A stretch of DNA of 64,000 nt from an uncultured Roseateles sp. (lineage in GTDB: Bacteria; Pseudomonadota; Gammaproteobacteria; Burkholderiales; Burkholderiaceae_C): the NCBI RefSeq assembly GCF_963422335.1, contig NZ_OY729424.1, positions 4,154,001 to 4,218,000 of the forward strand. Reading direction: 5' to 3'. The notes beneath the pieces are model-generated. The model saw only the letters and a list, made by a program, of their open reading frames with translations. It was not told the DNA's origin and ran no database searches. Position numbers and translations under genes: made by a program. Within the stretch, counting starts at the first letter, position 1, and each line of letters begins with the position of its first letter. This document shows, piece after piece, positions 1-12,279 of the stretch.

Positions 1-997
1 GCACAAGCACACCCGCGCCGCGGCCGGCCTGTTCGACGTGTCCCATATGGGCCAGGTGCGCCTGATCGGCGCCGGCGCCGCCGCCGCGCTCGAAACCATC
101 GTCCCGGTCGATGTGATCGACCTCGGTGTGTTCAAGCAGCGCTATGCCCTGTTCACAAATCCGCAAGGCGGCATCCTCGACGATCTGATGATCTGCCGCC
201 GTCCGGACGACCTGTTCGTCGTCGTCAACGCCGGCTGCAAGGTGCAGGACATCGCCCATATGCAGGCCACCATCGGCAGCCAATGCCAGGTGCTGCCGCT
301 GCCCGAGCAGGCGCTGCTGGCCCTGCAAGGCCCGCAGGCGGTGACCGCGCTGTCGCGCCTCAACCCCGAGGTAGCCAAGCTGACCTTCATGACCGGCGGC
401 TTCTTCGAGCTGGACGGCATCCCCATCTTCCTGACCCGCTCCGGCTATACCGGCGAAGATGGCTTCGAGATCTCGGTCGCCGGTGATCAGGCGGTGGCCC
501 TGGCGCGCAAGCTCTTGGCCCAGCCTGAGGTGATGCCGATCGGCCTTGGCGCACGTGACTCGCTGCGCCTGGAAGCCGGCCTGTGCCTGTACGGCCATGA
601 CATCAATACCGAGACCACACCGGTCGAGGCCTCGCTGACCTGGGCGATCCAGAAGGTGCGCCGCGCCGGTGGCGCCCGTGCCGGTGGCTATCCCGGCGCG
701 GCGGTGATCGACGAACAACTGGCCCAGGGTGCGAAACGCAAGCGCGTCGGCCTGGTCAGCAGCGAACGCATGCCGGTGCGCGAGGGCGCCAAGCTGGTGG
801 CCGAGGACGGCACCGAGTTGGGCGTGGTTACCAGCGGCACGCTGGCCCCCACCGTCAACAAGCCGGTGGCCCTGGGCTATCTGCCCGCCAGCCATGCAGC
901 GCAGGGCACGGCCGTGTTCGCCATCGTGCGCGACAAGCGCGTGGCCATGACCGTCACCTCGACCCCGTTCACGCCCAACGGCTATTACCGCGGATAA
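1..997 (+). CDS. gcvT: Aminomethyltransferase, glycine cleavage T protein (5' end cut)
   Basis: This is the T protein of the glycine cleavage system. It moves the aminomethyl carbon from lipoylated GcvH to tetrahydrofolate and releases ammonia in the cytoplasm. The gene enters from outside the window. Its reading frame is already open at base 2 and encodes the typical N-terminal stretch ending in GLFDVSHMGQV, so the ATG at 38 is an internal Met and not the start. About 331 residues are present, compared with roughly 365-375 in the family. GGILDDLM carries the conserved folate-binding-site Asp, and the C-terminal barrel ends in TPFTPNGYYRG. gcvH follows 45 bases later and gcvP after that, so this is a T-H-P operon. 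The family call is near certain; only the start is missing. Confidence 0.96.
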   Translation, partial: HKHTRAAAGLFDVSHMGQVRLIGAGAAAALETIVPVDVIDLGVFKQRYALFTNPQGGILDDLMICRRPDDLFVVVNAGCKVQDIAHMQATIGSQCQVLPLPEQALLALQGPQAVTALSRLNPEVAKLTFMTGGFFELDGIPIFLTRSGYTGEDGFEISVAGDQAVALARKLLAQPEVMPIGLGARDSLRLEAGLCLYGHDINTETTPVEASLTWAIQKVRRAGGARAGGYPGAAVIDEQLAQGAKRKRVGLVSSERMPVREGAKLVAEDGTELGVVTSGTLAPTVNKPVALGYLPASHAAQGTAVFAIVRDKRVAMTVTSTPFTPNGYYRG

Positions 998-1042
998 ATT
1001 CGGCGGCTGATTCACTTTTTCCCCAAGACAACGGAGCAACAC

Positions 1043-1417
1043 ATGAGCATCAAGTACACCGCCGACCACGAATGGGTCCAGATCGAAGCCGACGGCACCG
1101 CCACCGTGGGCATCACCGTCCACGCGCAGGACGCGCTGGGCGATGTGGTCTACGTCGATCTGCCCGAGGTCGGCAAGAGCTATGCCGAGAAGGAAGTGGC
1201 CGGCGTGGTCGAGTCGGTGAAGGCTGCCGCTGACGTGTACATGCCGGTCGATGGCGAGATCACCGCCGTCAACGAAGACCTGCGCAACGACCCTGCCCTG
1301 GCCAACACCGATCCGCTGAAGACCGGCTGGTTCTTCAGGGTCAAGCTGAGCAAGCCCGAGCAACTCGATGCACTGATGGACAGCACCGCCTACGACGAGC
1401 TGGTGAAGAACGCCTGA
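1043..1417 (+). CDS. gcvH: Glycine cleavage system H protein
   Basis: This is the lipoyl carrier protein of the glycine cleavage system. It shuttles the aminomethyl group between GcvP, GcvT and the L protein. It has 124 residues, close to the family's usual 125-130. The lipoylated lysine sits in GVVESVKAAADVY (Lys60), in the hairpin turn conserved in all GcvH. The N-terminal HEWV and VGIT-HAQ-LGD patterns are also present. A GGAG Shine-Dalgarno lies about 7 bases before the ATG. It is cotranscribed with gcvT and gcvP. Nothing looks unusual. Confidence 0.97.
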   Translation: MSIKYTADHEWVQIEADGTATVGITVHAQDALGDVVYVDLPEVGKSYAEKEVAGVVESVKAAADVYMPVDGEITAVNEDLRNDPALANTDPLKTGWFFRVKLSKPEQLDALMDSTAYDELVKNA

Positions 1418-1425
1418 TCCAGCAA

Positions 1426-1456
1426 GTGCCCGGTGTCCGCTGGGCACCGAGTGTTT
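1426..1456 (+). terminator. Hairpin in the gcvH-gcvP spacer (possible weak terminator or stabiliser)
   Basis: GTGCCC (1426-1431) pairs with GGGCAC (1442-1447), followed within 10 bases by TTTT. The stem is only 6 bp, with an alternative overlapping pairing (CGGTG/CACCG). It could damp read-through into gcvP or protect the upstream mRNA. This is a reading of sequence only. Confidence 0.3.
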
Positions 1457-1517
1457 TGTCCGCATTGTTTTACGGCGTGCCTCGCCACGAACGAGGCCTG
1501 CGCCCCCAAGGATTGCC

Positions 1518-4412
<2,895 letters not shown>

Positions 4413-4448
4413 TCGATCTGCTGCACCGCGCTGACTGACTGAACGCAG

Positions 4449-4482
4449 CGGCCATGTCCCCACGAAGGGCATGGCCGTTGTT
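4449..4482 (+). terminator. Rho-independent terminator of the gcv operon
   Basis: CGGCCATG (4449-4456) pairs with CATGGCCG (4470-4477), and the stem is lengthened by CCC/GGG inside. It is followed by TTGTT. It lies between the gcvP stop (4412) and the sdaA start (4515), so it probably separates the two units at least partly. Confidence 0.7.
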
Positions 4483-4514
4483 CCATCTGCTGGATTCCTG
4501 AAGGAGCACACACC

Positions 4515-5906
<1,392 letters not shown>

Positions 5907-6000
5907 GGTGGGGCCGTCGATTCGGCAGGGGTTGATTCGTCGTGGGTATGCTGCAATCCTGCGCGGACCCCGATAGTGAAAACTTCCCAAGGAGGACACC

Positions 6001-6531
6001 ATGTTCAAGAAAATTGCCCTCGTGCTCGTCGTTCTGATCGTCGCCCTGCTCGGCTTCGCGGCCACCCGGCCCGACTCCTTCAGCGTCAAGCGCGAGATCA
6101 CTATCAAGGCGCCGGCCGAGAAGATCTATCCGCTGGTCAATGACTTTCATCAGTGGACGGCCTGGTCGCCCTGGGAGAAGCTCGATCTGGCGATGACGCG
6201 CACGCACAGTGGTGCGCCCGCCGGCAAGGGCGCCGTCTACGGATGGAAGGGCAACAAGGACGTGGGCAGCGGCCGCATGGAGATCACCGACACCACGGCA
6301 CCGGCCAAAGTGCTGATCAAGCTCGATTTCTTCGAGCCCTTCGAGTCTCAGAACACCGCCGACTTCAGCTTCAAGCCCCAGGCCGATGGCAGCACCCAGG
6401 TGGTGTGGGTGATGTACGGTCCCATGCCCTATATCTCGAAGCTGATGAGCGTGTTCGTCAGCATGGACGCGATGATTGGCAAGGACTTCGAGGCCGGCCT
6501 GGCCAATATGAAGGCCACGGCGGAGAAGTAG
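6001..6531 (+). CDS. SRPBCC family protein, membrane-anchored
   Basis: This 176-residue protein has an uncleaved N-terminal hydrophobic segment (about residues 4-22) and then a polyketide-cyclase/SRPBCC-like domain. The pattern KREITIKAPAEKIYPLVND with FHQWTAWSPWEK is typical of the START-like ligand-binding fold. No catalytic residue can be named and the ligand is unknown. A strong AAGGAGG ribosome site (5989-5995) precedes the ATG. It stands alone, with a strong hairpin directly after it. The family is confident; the function is not known. Confidence 0.85.
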   Translation: MFKKIALVLVVLIVALLGFAATRPDSFSVKREITIKAPAEKIYPLVNDFHQWTAWSPWEKLDLAMTRTHSGAPAGKGAVYGWKGNKDVGSGRMEITDTTAPAKVLIKLDFFEPFESQNTADFSFKPQADGSTQVVWVMYGPMPYISKLMSVFVSMDAMIGKDFEAGLANMKATAEK

Positions 6532-6541
6532 CCGCCATGCA

Positions 6542-6565
6542 AAAGGCCCGCAGCTGCGGGCCTTT
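6542..6565. terminator. Bidirectional Rho-independent terminator
   Basis: This is a perfect 24-base palindrome (12+12 bases, core CCCGCAG/CTGCGGG) with TTT on the plus side and TTTT on the minus side. It lies between two convergent genes, the SRPBCC gene ending at 6531 and dctP ending at 6585, so it can end both transcripts. Confidence 0.88.
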
Positions 6566-6584
6566 GTTCGCTTGATGCGGACTC

Positions 6585-7604
6585 TTACTTCTTGGCGCGT
6601 ATTTTCGCCAGCTCGGCCTGCGTCTCGTTCCACAGCTCCATGCCGACATTGGTGGCGATGCCGGCGTTGATGTGGGTCAGCTTGTCGCGCATGCGGCCGG
6701 TTTCGGCGGCGCTCAGCTCGGTGACCTGCATGCCCTTGGCCTTCAGTTCGCCCAGCGCCTTGGCAGCTTCTTCGCGGGTGTCCTTGCGCTCGAAGTCGCG
6801 GCTGATCGCGGCGGCTTTTTGCAGCACGGCGCGCTCGTCCTTGGAGAGGCCGTCCCAGTACTTCTTGCTGACCAGCACGATCCACGGCGCGTAGACGTGG
6901 TTGGTCACCGTCAGGTACTTCTGTACCTCGTAGAACTTGGCCGACAGAATGGTGTTGTAGGGATTCTCCTGGCCGTCGACAGCCTTGGTCTCCAGCGCGG
7001 TGAACAGCTCCGAGTAGGGCAGCGGCACGGCATTGGCGCCCAGGGTCTTGAAGCTGTCCAGGTAGACGGCGTTCTGCATCACGCGCAGCTTGATGCCGTC
7101 CAGGTCTTCCAGCTTGGCGACCGGCTTCTTGTTATTGGTCAGGTTGCGGAAACCATTCTCCCAATAGACCAGGCCGACCAGACCCTTCTCTTCGAGCTTG
7201 GCCTTGACCTTCTCGCCGATCACGCCGTCCAGCAAGGCATCGGCTTCCTTGGTGCTGTTGATCAGGAAGGGCGTGTCCCACAGTGCCATTTCCTTGGTGA
7301 TGCCCACCAGGGTGGCGGTCGAGCCGACCATCATCTCCTGGGCGCCGCCGATCAGGGCCTGCTGCATCTGCGTGTCCGGGCCCAGCGCCGCGCCGCCGAT
7401 GGCGCGCAGCTTCATCTTGCCGCCGGACAGCTTCTCGACGTTCTCGGCCAGCACCTTGGTGGCGCGACCCTGGTTGCTGGCTTCGGCAAGGCCGTAGCCG
7501 AAGCGGATCAGGCGGGGTTTGATGTCCTGCGCCTGGGCCAGGCTGGCACCGAGGGCCAGCGATGCGGCAGTCAGTGCCAGCAGCGTGCGACGAAAGTGAT
7601 TCAT
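6585..7604 (-). CDS. dctP: TRAP transporter solute-binding protein (DctP type), probably for gluconate
   Basis: This is the periplasmic receptor of a TRAP transporter. It has 339 residues with a Sec signal peptide (about residues 1-25, ending LAQAQD). It shows the DctP signatures RFGYGLAEAS, GKMKLRAIGGAALG and the substrate-arginine region GIKLRVMQNAVY, plus LETKAVDGQENPYN. It lies 25 bases after dctM and is the last gene of gntK-dctQ-dctM-dctP on the minus strand. Substrate is inferred from context: cotranscription with gluconokinase under a GntR-like repressor points to gluconate or a related sugar acid. Sequence alone does not fix the ligand. Confidence 0.93.
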   Translation of the reverse strand: MNHFRRTLLALTAASLALGASLAQAQDIKPRLIRFGYGLAEASNQGRATKVLAENVEKLSGGKMKLRAIGGAALGPDTQMQQALIGGAQEMMVGSTATLVGITKEMALWDTPFLINSTKEADALLDGVIGEKVKAKLEEKGLVGLVYWENGFRNLTNNKKPVAKLEDLDGIKLRVMQNAVYLDSFKTLGANAVPLPYSELFTALETKAVDGQENPYNTILSAKFYEVQKYLTVTNHVYAPWIVLVSKKYWDGLSKDERAVLQKAAAISRDFERKDTREEAAKALGELKAKGMQVTELSAAETGRMRDKLTHINAGIATNVGMELWNETQAELAKIRAKK

Positions 7605-7629
7605 GAGGTCTCCTTGGGGATGAGAAAGA

Positions 7630-8931
7630 TCAGCGCATCCACGCCACCGGCGCGATGACGATTTGCGGGAACAGGGTGAACAGGATCAGGATCAGCACAT
7701 AGGTGATCAGGAAGGGATTGACGCCCTTGATCACCTGGTGCATCGACAGCCGGCCGACACCGGCCACGACATTGAGCACCGTGCCCACCGGCGGCGTGAT
7801 CAGTCCGATCGCGCCGTTGAGCACGAACATCAGGCCGAAGTAGACCGGGTCGATGCCGGCCTTGGTGGCAATGGGCAGCATCACCGGCGCAAAGATCAGT
7901 ATCGTCGGCGTCAGGTCCAGCGCCGTGCCAATGATCACCAGCGCCACCATCATCACCGCCATCAGGAGCTTGGGTGAGTCGATCAGGCCGCCGAGCCAGC
8001 CGGTCAGGGTGCCCGGCAGATCAGCCAGAGTGATCATGTAGCTGGCGACCTGGGCACCGGCGCACAGGAACATCACCACGGCCGTGGTCTTGGCCGCCCG
8101 CACCAGCACGCCATGGAACTGCGTCAGATTCAACTCGCGGTGCACGAAGAAGGCGATGACCAGCGCGTAGAAGGCTGCCACCACCGCGGCCTCGGTCGGC
8201 GTGAACAGGCCGGACTTCATGCCGCCGATGATGATCACCGGCATCAGCACGGCCCAGAAGGCCTTGACGGTGGCGCTGATGCGGTCCTTCATCGGCATCG
8301 GTATGCCGGCCGGCAGTTCGATCTTGCGCAGCTGCAGCTTCCAGGCCACGATCAGGCCGGCGCCCATGATCAGCCCGGGTACGATGCCGGACAGGAACAG
8401 CTGCGAGATCGAGGTGTTGGTCGTCACGCCGTAGATCACGAAGGGCATGGACGGCGGGATGATGGGGGCGATGATGCCGCCCGAGGCAATCAGCCCGGCC
8501 GAGGTGTGCATGGGGTAGCCATTGGCGCGCATCATCGGCAGCAGGATGGTGGCCAGGGCCGCGGTATCGGCCAGGGCCGAGCCGCTCATGCTGGCCATCA
8601 GCACCGCAGCGCCGATGGCGACGAAACCCAGGCCGCCGCGGATATGGCCGACCCAGGCCTGGGCCATGGCGATGATGCGCCGGCTGATGCCGCCGGCATT
8701 CATCAGCTCGCCGGCGAGGATGAAGAAGGGCACGGCCAGCAGCGGGAAGCTGTCGACCCCGGCCACCAGGTTCTGCGCCAGCAGCTGGGTGTCCCAGAAG
8801 TCCAGCGACCAGGCCATGCCGGCGCCGGTCAGCACCAGGGCAAAGGCCATCGGCATGCCTATGCCCATCAGCACCAGCATGCCGCACGAGAAAATCACAA
8901 AAGCGAGGGCTTCATTGCTCACGGCGTTCAC
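7630..8931 (-). CDS. dctM: TRAP transporter large permease (DctM)
   Basis: This is the large membrane subunit that carries sodium-coupled transport. It has 433 residues with about 12 hydrophobic segments. Family motifs include FSCGMLVLMGIGMPMAFAL at the N terminus, PLLAVPFFILAGELMNAGGI, SGSALADTAAL, and the late LITPPVGTVLNV. The start is GTG at 8931, whose first bases overlap the dctQ stop (GTGA, 4 bases), showing translational coupling. It acts in the inner membrane with the DctQ and DctP genes beside it. Confidence 0.95.
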   Translation of the reverse strand: MNAVSNEALAFVIFSCGMLVLMGIGMPMAFALVLTGAGMAWSLDFWDTQLLAQNLVAGVDSFPLLAVPFFILAGELMNAGGISRRIIAMAQAWVGHIRGGLGFVAIGAAVLMASMSGSALADTAALATILLPMMRANGYPMHTSAGLIASGGIIAPIIPPSMPFVIYGVTTNTSISQLFLSGIVPGLIMGAGLIVAWKLQLRKIELPAGIPMPMKDRISATVKAFWAVLMPVIIIGGMKSGLFTPTEAAVVAAFYALVIAFFVHRELNLTQFHGVLVRAAKTTAVVMFLCAGAQVASYMITLADLPGTLTGWLGGLIDSPKLLMAVMMVALVIIGTALDLTPTILIFAPVMLPIATKAGIDPVYFGLMFVLNGAIGLITPPVGTVLNVVAGVGRLSMHQVIKGVNPFLITYVLILILFTLFPQIVIAPVAWMR

Positions 8932-9434
8932 TCCACATCCACGTCATGGCCGAAGTCCAGCGGCGAGCGGCGCAGCAACTGCACCAACGCGATCAGACCA
9001 ATCACCAACGAACTCAGAAAAGCCGGCAGCGGCAGCAGCGCGGCGGAATAGCCCAGCACGACGGAGCGGCTGTCCAGGCCAACAATCACCTGCTGCCAGG
9101 CGCCCCAGCCGACCAGCACGCAGGCCAGCACCACGGCCGCGCGTATCAGCAAGGTCATCGCCAGCAGCGGACCCGGCTTGCTGCGCAGCGGCAGCAGCAG
9201 GCTGGTGAAGGCCATGTGCTCGCCCAGCGGGTAGGCGGCGGTGGCGCCGATGAAGACCATCCAGACGAAGAGCAGGCGCGAGAGCTCCTCGCTGGCTGCC
9301 ACGCCGCTGCCGAAGCCGTAGCGCAGCACCACATTGATGAAGACGGCCGTGGCCATCACCGCGAGGCAGGCCGCCATGGCGCCCTCGCTGGCGCGCTGCC
9401 ACCAGGGCTTCTGAATGATTTCGGCGGTGTTCAT
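8928..9434 (-). CDS. dctQ: TRAP transporter small permease (DctQ)
   Basis: This is the small four-helix subunit of the TRAP transporter. It has 168 residues from the ATG at 9434, the normal size. The frame stays open upstream to 9761, but that extension is the shadow of gntK. The ATG at 9434 overlaps the gntK stop (ATGA), so the two are translationally coupled. NVVLRYGFGSGVAASEEL followed by FVWMVFIGATAAY is the classic DctQ signature around helix 2. Confidence 0.94.
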   Translation of the reverse strand: MNTAEIIQKPWWQRASEGAMAACLAVMATAVFINVVLRYGFGSGVAASEELSRLLFVWMVFIGATAAYPLGEHMAFTSLLLPLRSKPGPLLAMTLLIRAAVVLACVLVGWGAWQQVIVGLDSRSVVLGYSAALLPLPAFLSSLVIGLIALVQLLRRSPLDFGHDVDVE

Positions 9435-9931
9435 GCGCCCTCTCCTTTTGCCCAGGCCTGGGCCTGCTGCAGTTGTTCGCCGCGGCTCAGTGCGGCATCG
9501 ACTCTCAAAACCTGGGCTTCGCCAACCGGCGACTCCAGCGCGGCAAACTGGCTGTCCACCAGGCTGACCGGGAACAGATGGTCGGCCGCCCGTTCGGCCA
9601 CGCGCTGCAGCGACAGCTCCCGCGTGATGTCCAGAAACACGAAACCCAGACCTTGGCTGGCGGCGCGCAGGCGTTCGCGATAGGCCCGCTTCAATGCCGA
9701 ACAGGCCAGCACCACGCCCTGTGGGTGACGCACCAACTCGGCGCCCAGGGTGTCCAGCCAACCGGCACGGTCTTCATCGGTCAGGGCAATACCGGCCCGC
9801 ATCTTGGCAATCGAGGCCGGGGCGTGGTGGGCATCACCCTCGATGTATGCCCAGCCCAGGACCTCGGCCAGAGCCTGGCCCAGACTCGATTTGCCGCAGC
9901 CGGCCACACCCATGACAACCACGCTCTGCAT
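9431..9931 (-). CDS. gntK: Gluconokinase, thermoresistant (GntK) type
   Basis: This enzyme phosphorylates gluconate to 6-phosphogluconate with ATP, feeding the Entner-Doudoroff or pentose phosphate route. It has 166 residues from the ATG at 9931, with the P-loop GVAGCGKSS at residues 8-16 and the family motif EGDAHHAP. An upstream TTG at 9958 is in frame, but it would put the operator palindrome inside the gene and has no ribosome site, so I chose 9931. It is first of four overlapping or closely spaced genes with the TRAP transporter. The operator sits 2 bases upstream of the ATG, so the leader must be very short or overlap the operator. Confidence 0.93.
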   Translation of the reverse strand: MQSVVVMGVAGCGKSSLGQALAEVLGWAYIEGDAHHAPASIAKMRAGIALTDEDRAGWLDTLGAELVRHPQGVVLACSALKRAYRERLRAASQGLGFVFLDITRELSLQRVAERAADHLFPVSLVDSQFAALESPVGEAQVLRVDAALSRGEQLQQAQAWAKGEGA

Positions 9932-9933
9932 TT

Positions 9934-9947
9934 GGATAGCGCTATCC
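9934..9947. promoter_or_regulatory. Operator 1 for the LacI-type gluconate regulator
   Basis: GGATAGCGCTATCC is a perfect 14-bp palindrome with the central CG pair typical of LacI/GntR-family operators. It lies 2 bases upstream of the gntK ATG and occurs again unchanged at 10035. The two centres are 101 bp apart. The sequence is direct; the bound protein is inferred from the adjacent regulator gene. Confidence 0.85.
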
Positions 9948-10034
9948 TGTTGATTCAAACAAAAGGCGATGCTGGATCGCCAAGAGCCGCTCAGTTCAGT
10001 GCTCGCGGTGTTAACACACTTGCGCCAGAAGATC

Positions 10035-10048
10035 GGATAGCGCTATCC
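10035..10048. promoter_or_regulatory. Operator 2 for the LacI-type gluconate regulator
   Basis: This is an identical copy of the GGATAGCGCTATCC palindrome, 44 bases before the regulator ATG (10093). Its position would allow autoregulation and, with operator 1, a repression loop over the shared promoter region. Confidence 0.85.
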
Positions 10049-10092
10049 TAGGCCCAAACATCTGCGCACCATATCAGGGAAAACACGCACCA

Positions 10093-11127
10093 ATGACCGG
10101 CAGCTCCGCACCACCCCGTCGCCCCCGCTCCAGCGGTCGCGCCACCCTGGCCGATGTGGCCCAGGCCGCCGGCGTCAGCCCCATCACCGTGTCGCGCGCG
10201 CTGCGCGGCGAGCGGGCCGTGGCGCCCGACCTGGTGCAGCGCGTGCAGCAGGCCGCGCTGCAGCTGGGCTATGTGCCAGACCCCGCTGCCCGCGCGCTGG
10301 CGTCCAGCCGCAGCAGCCACGTGGCGGTATTGATCCCCCTGCTGAGCAACGCCCTGTTCGTCGACCTGCTGGACGCCGTGCAACGCAGCCTGCTGCCTGC
10401 GGGCTATCAGACCCTGATAGGCGTCACCCACTACGACCCGGCCGAGGAGGAAGCCTTGCTGCGCAGCTATCTGCTGCACCGCCCGGCCGGGCTCATCGTC
10501 ACCGGCTTCGACCGCACGGATGCGGTCAAGCAGCTGATTGCCGGCAGTGGCGTACCCTGCGTGCATGTGATGGAAACGGTGGCCGCACCGGGCATTTACA
10601 GCGTCGGCTTTTCGCAGTCAGACGCCGGCCAGGCGATGACACAGGCCTTGCTGGACAGCGGCCGCCGGCGCATCGCCTTTGCGGCAGCTCAGCTGGACCC
10701 CAGAACCCTGCAGCGCCTGCAGGGCTATCGCCAGGCAATGCTGGCCGCGGGTCTGACCGACCCGAAGCTGGAGTGGCTGGACCCTCAACGCTCGTCGCTG
10801 GCGCTCGGTGGTGCGCTGTTCGAGCAGATCCGCCGCGAAGCGCCCGATGTGGACGCCATCTTCTTCAACAACGACGACTTGGCCCAGGGCGCCCTGCTGG
10901 CTGCCCTGCGCCTTGGTGTCAAGGTGCCTGATCAGGTGGCGGTGGCCGGTTTCAACGACCTGACGGGCAGCGATCAGATGCTGCCGCCGCTGAGCACGGT
11001 GCGCACGCCGCGCAGCGCCATTGGCGCCGAGGCGGCCAGGATGCTGATGGCCTTGATGCGCGGTGAGGCCGTCGCCCAGCCTCAGCTGGACCTGGGTTTC
11101 GAGATCGTGCGGCGCGGCAGCAGCTGA
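10093..11127 (+). CDS. gntR: LacI-family transcriptional regulator, GntR-like (gluconate repressor)
   Basis: This 344-residue repressor has an N-terminal LacI helix-turn-helix (about residues 17-37, ATLADVAQAAGVSPITVSRAL) and a hinge ending PDPAARALAS. A periplasmic-binding-protein-like effector domain follows, with ending motifs VAVAGFNDLTGS and LSTVRTP. It is transcribed away from gntK, and two identical palindromes lie between them. Gluconate or 6-phosphogluconate as inducer is inferred from known GntR proteins. The ribosome site is weak (GGGA 13 bases upstream), so the start could differ slightly. Confidence 0.9.
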   Translation: MTGSSAPPRRPRSSGRATLADVAQAAGVSPITVSRALRGERAVAPDLVQRVQQAALQLGYVPDPAARALASSRSSHVAVLIPLLSNALFVDLLDAVQRSLLPAGYQTLIGVTHYDPAEEEALLRSYLLHRPAGLIVTGFDRTDAVKQLIAGSGVPCVHVMETVAAPGIYSVGFSQSDAGQAMTQALLDSGRRRIAFAAAQLDPRTLQRLQGYRQAMLAAGLTDPKLEWLDPQRSSLALGGALFEQIRREAPDVDAIFFNNDDLAQGALLAALRLGVKVPDQVAVAGFNDLTGSDQMLPPLSTVRTPRSAIGAEAARMLMALMRGEAVAQPQLDLGFEIVRRGSS

Positions 11128-11138
11128 AGGGACCGGAT

Positions 11139-12077
11139 CTAGCCGTCCAAGTTGATCTTGGCGATCAACTCCTGCAACACCGCATCGGCCTTGTCGTTGG
11201 CGATCTGGCAGGTGCCCGCCGCCTGGTGGCCGCCGCCGCCATAGCTGAGCATCAGCTCGCCGATATTGGTCTTGCTGCTGCGGTCGAGGATGGACTTGCC
11301 GGTGGCCATCACGGTGTTCTGCTTCTGCAGGCCCCACATCACGTGGATGGAGATATTGGTCTCGGGGTACATGGCGTAAATCATGAAGCGGTTGCAGGCG
11401 AAGATGGTGTCTTCGCCGCGCAGGTCCAGCACCGCCAGATTGCCGTGGACTTTGGTGCAGCGTTCGATCTGCTCGCGGGCCTCGGCCGTGTGCTGGAAGT
11501 ACAGGTCCACCCGTTCAACCACGTCGGGCAGGGCCAGTATCTCGTCGATATTGTGGTCGGCACAGTACTTGATCAGATCCATCATCAGCGCGTAGTTGCT
11601 GATGCGGAAGTCGCGGAAACGGCCCAGGCCGGTGCGCGAATCCATCAGGTAGTTCAGCAGCACCCAGTCGCTGGGGTCGAGGATCTCCTCGCGGCTGAAC
11701 TGGGCCGAGTCGGCCTTGTCCACGGCGTCCATCATGGCGTCGCTCATGCGCGGAAACGCCGCCTTGCCGCCGTAGTAGTTGTAGACCACACGCGCCGCCG
11801 ACGGCGCATGGGCCTCGATGATGTGGTTCTTGCGCTCGCCGGTGTTGCGCACCGTTTCCGACTCATGGTGGTCGAACACCAGATGGGCGCCGGGCACATA
11901 GGGCAGATTGGTGGTGATGTCGCGCTCGCTGATGGCGATCTTGCCGTCCTGCATGTCCTTGGGATGGACGAAGGTGATCTCGTCGATCAGCTTCAGCTCA
12001 TTGAGCAGCACAGCGCAGACCAGACCATCGAAGTCGCTGCGGGTAACCAGGCGGAATTTCTTTTGCTCTTGACTCAT
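11139..12077 (-). CDS. DHH-family phosphoesterase (exopolyphosphatase-like)
   Basis: This 312-residue protein has the DHH superfamily metal-binding motifs: RSDFDG near residue 13, DHHES at 69-73, and the DHHA1-type GGGGHQAAGT at 280-289. Members cleave phosphodiester or phosphoanhydride bonds with Mn2+, for example in nanoRNA, c-di-AMP or polyphosphate; the substrate here cannot be read. The ATG at 12077 has GAGGA 8 bases upstream. The frame stays open to 12239 but the extra 54 residues look non-coding. It ends 11 bases from the convergent regulator gene. Confidence 0.86.
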   Translation of the reverse strand: MSQEQKKFRLVTRSDFDGLVCAVLLNELKLIDEITFVHPKDMQDGKIAISERDITTNLPYVPGAHLVFDHHESETVRNTGERKNHIIEAHAPSAARVVYNYYGGKAAFPRMSDAMMDAVDKADSAQFSREEILDPSDWVLLNYLMDSRTGLGRFRDFRISNYALMMDLIKYCADHNIDEILALPDVVERVDLYFQHTAEAREQIERCTKVHGNLAVLDLRGEDTIFACNRFMIYAMYPETNISIHVMWGLQKQNTVMATGKSILDRSSKTNIGELMLSYGGGGHQAAGTCQIANDKADAVLQELIAKINLDG

Positions 12078-12227
12078 GGTGGCGTCCTCATTCGGCGGGC
12101 AACGGTATTGCGCATGATAGGCAGCGCCCTCGCCCAAAGGCGGCCGGTTGCCGGTGGCCGATCTCCGATTTGAAACAATAGTTAACGCTTGGCCGGCGCT
12201 TGCAGCGAGGTGCTCGGAGCCGGGATG

Positions 12228-12255
12228 AAAAAAGGGCACCGCGCGGGTGCCCTTT
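12228..12255 (-). terminator. Rho-independent terminator before the DHH gene
   Basis: AAAGGGCACC (12231-12240) pairs with GGTGCCCTTT (12246-12255) across a 5-base loop. On the minus strand it is followed by six T. It lies 25 bases after the RND pump stop at 12280, and is a strong canonical terminator for that operon. Confidence 0.9.
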
Positions 12256-12279
12256 GTGCTGTCAAAACCGGTGTCGGGC

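Noticed and set aside
10008..10017. Palindrome GTGTTAACAC between the gluconate operators
   Set aside because: Only 10 bp and a single copy. It could be a minor regulator site, but nothing distinguishes it from chance.
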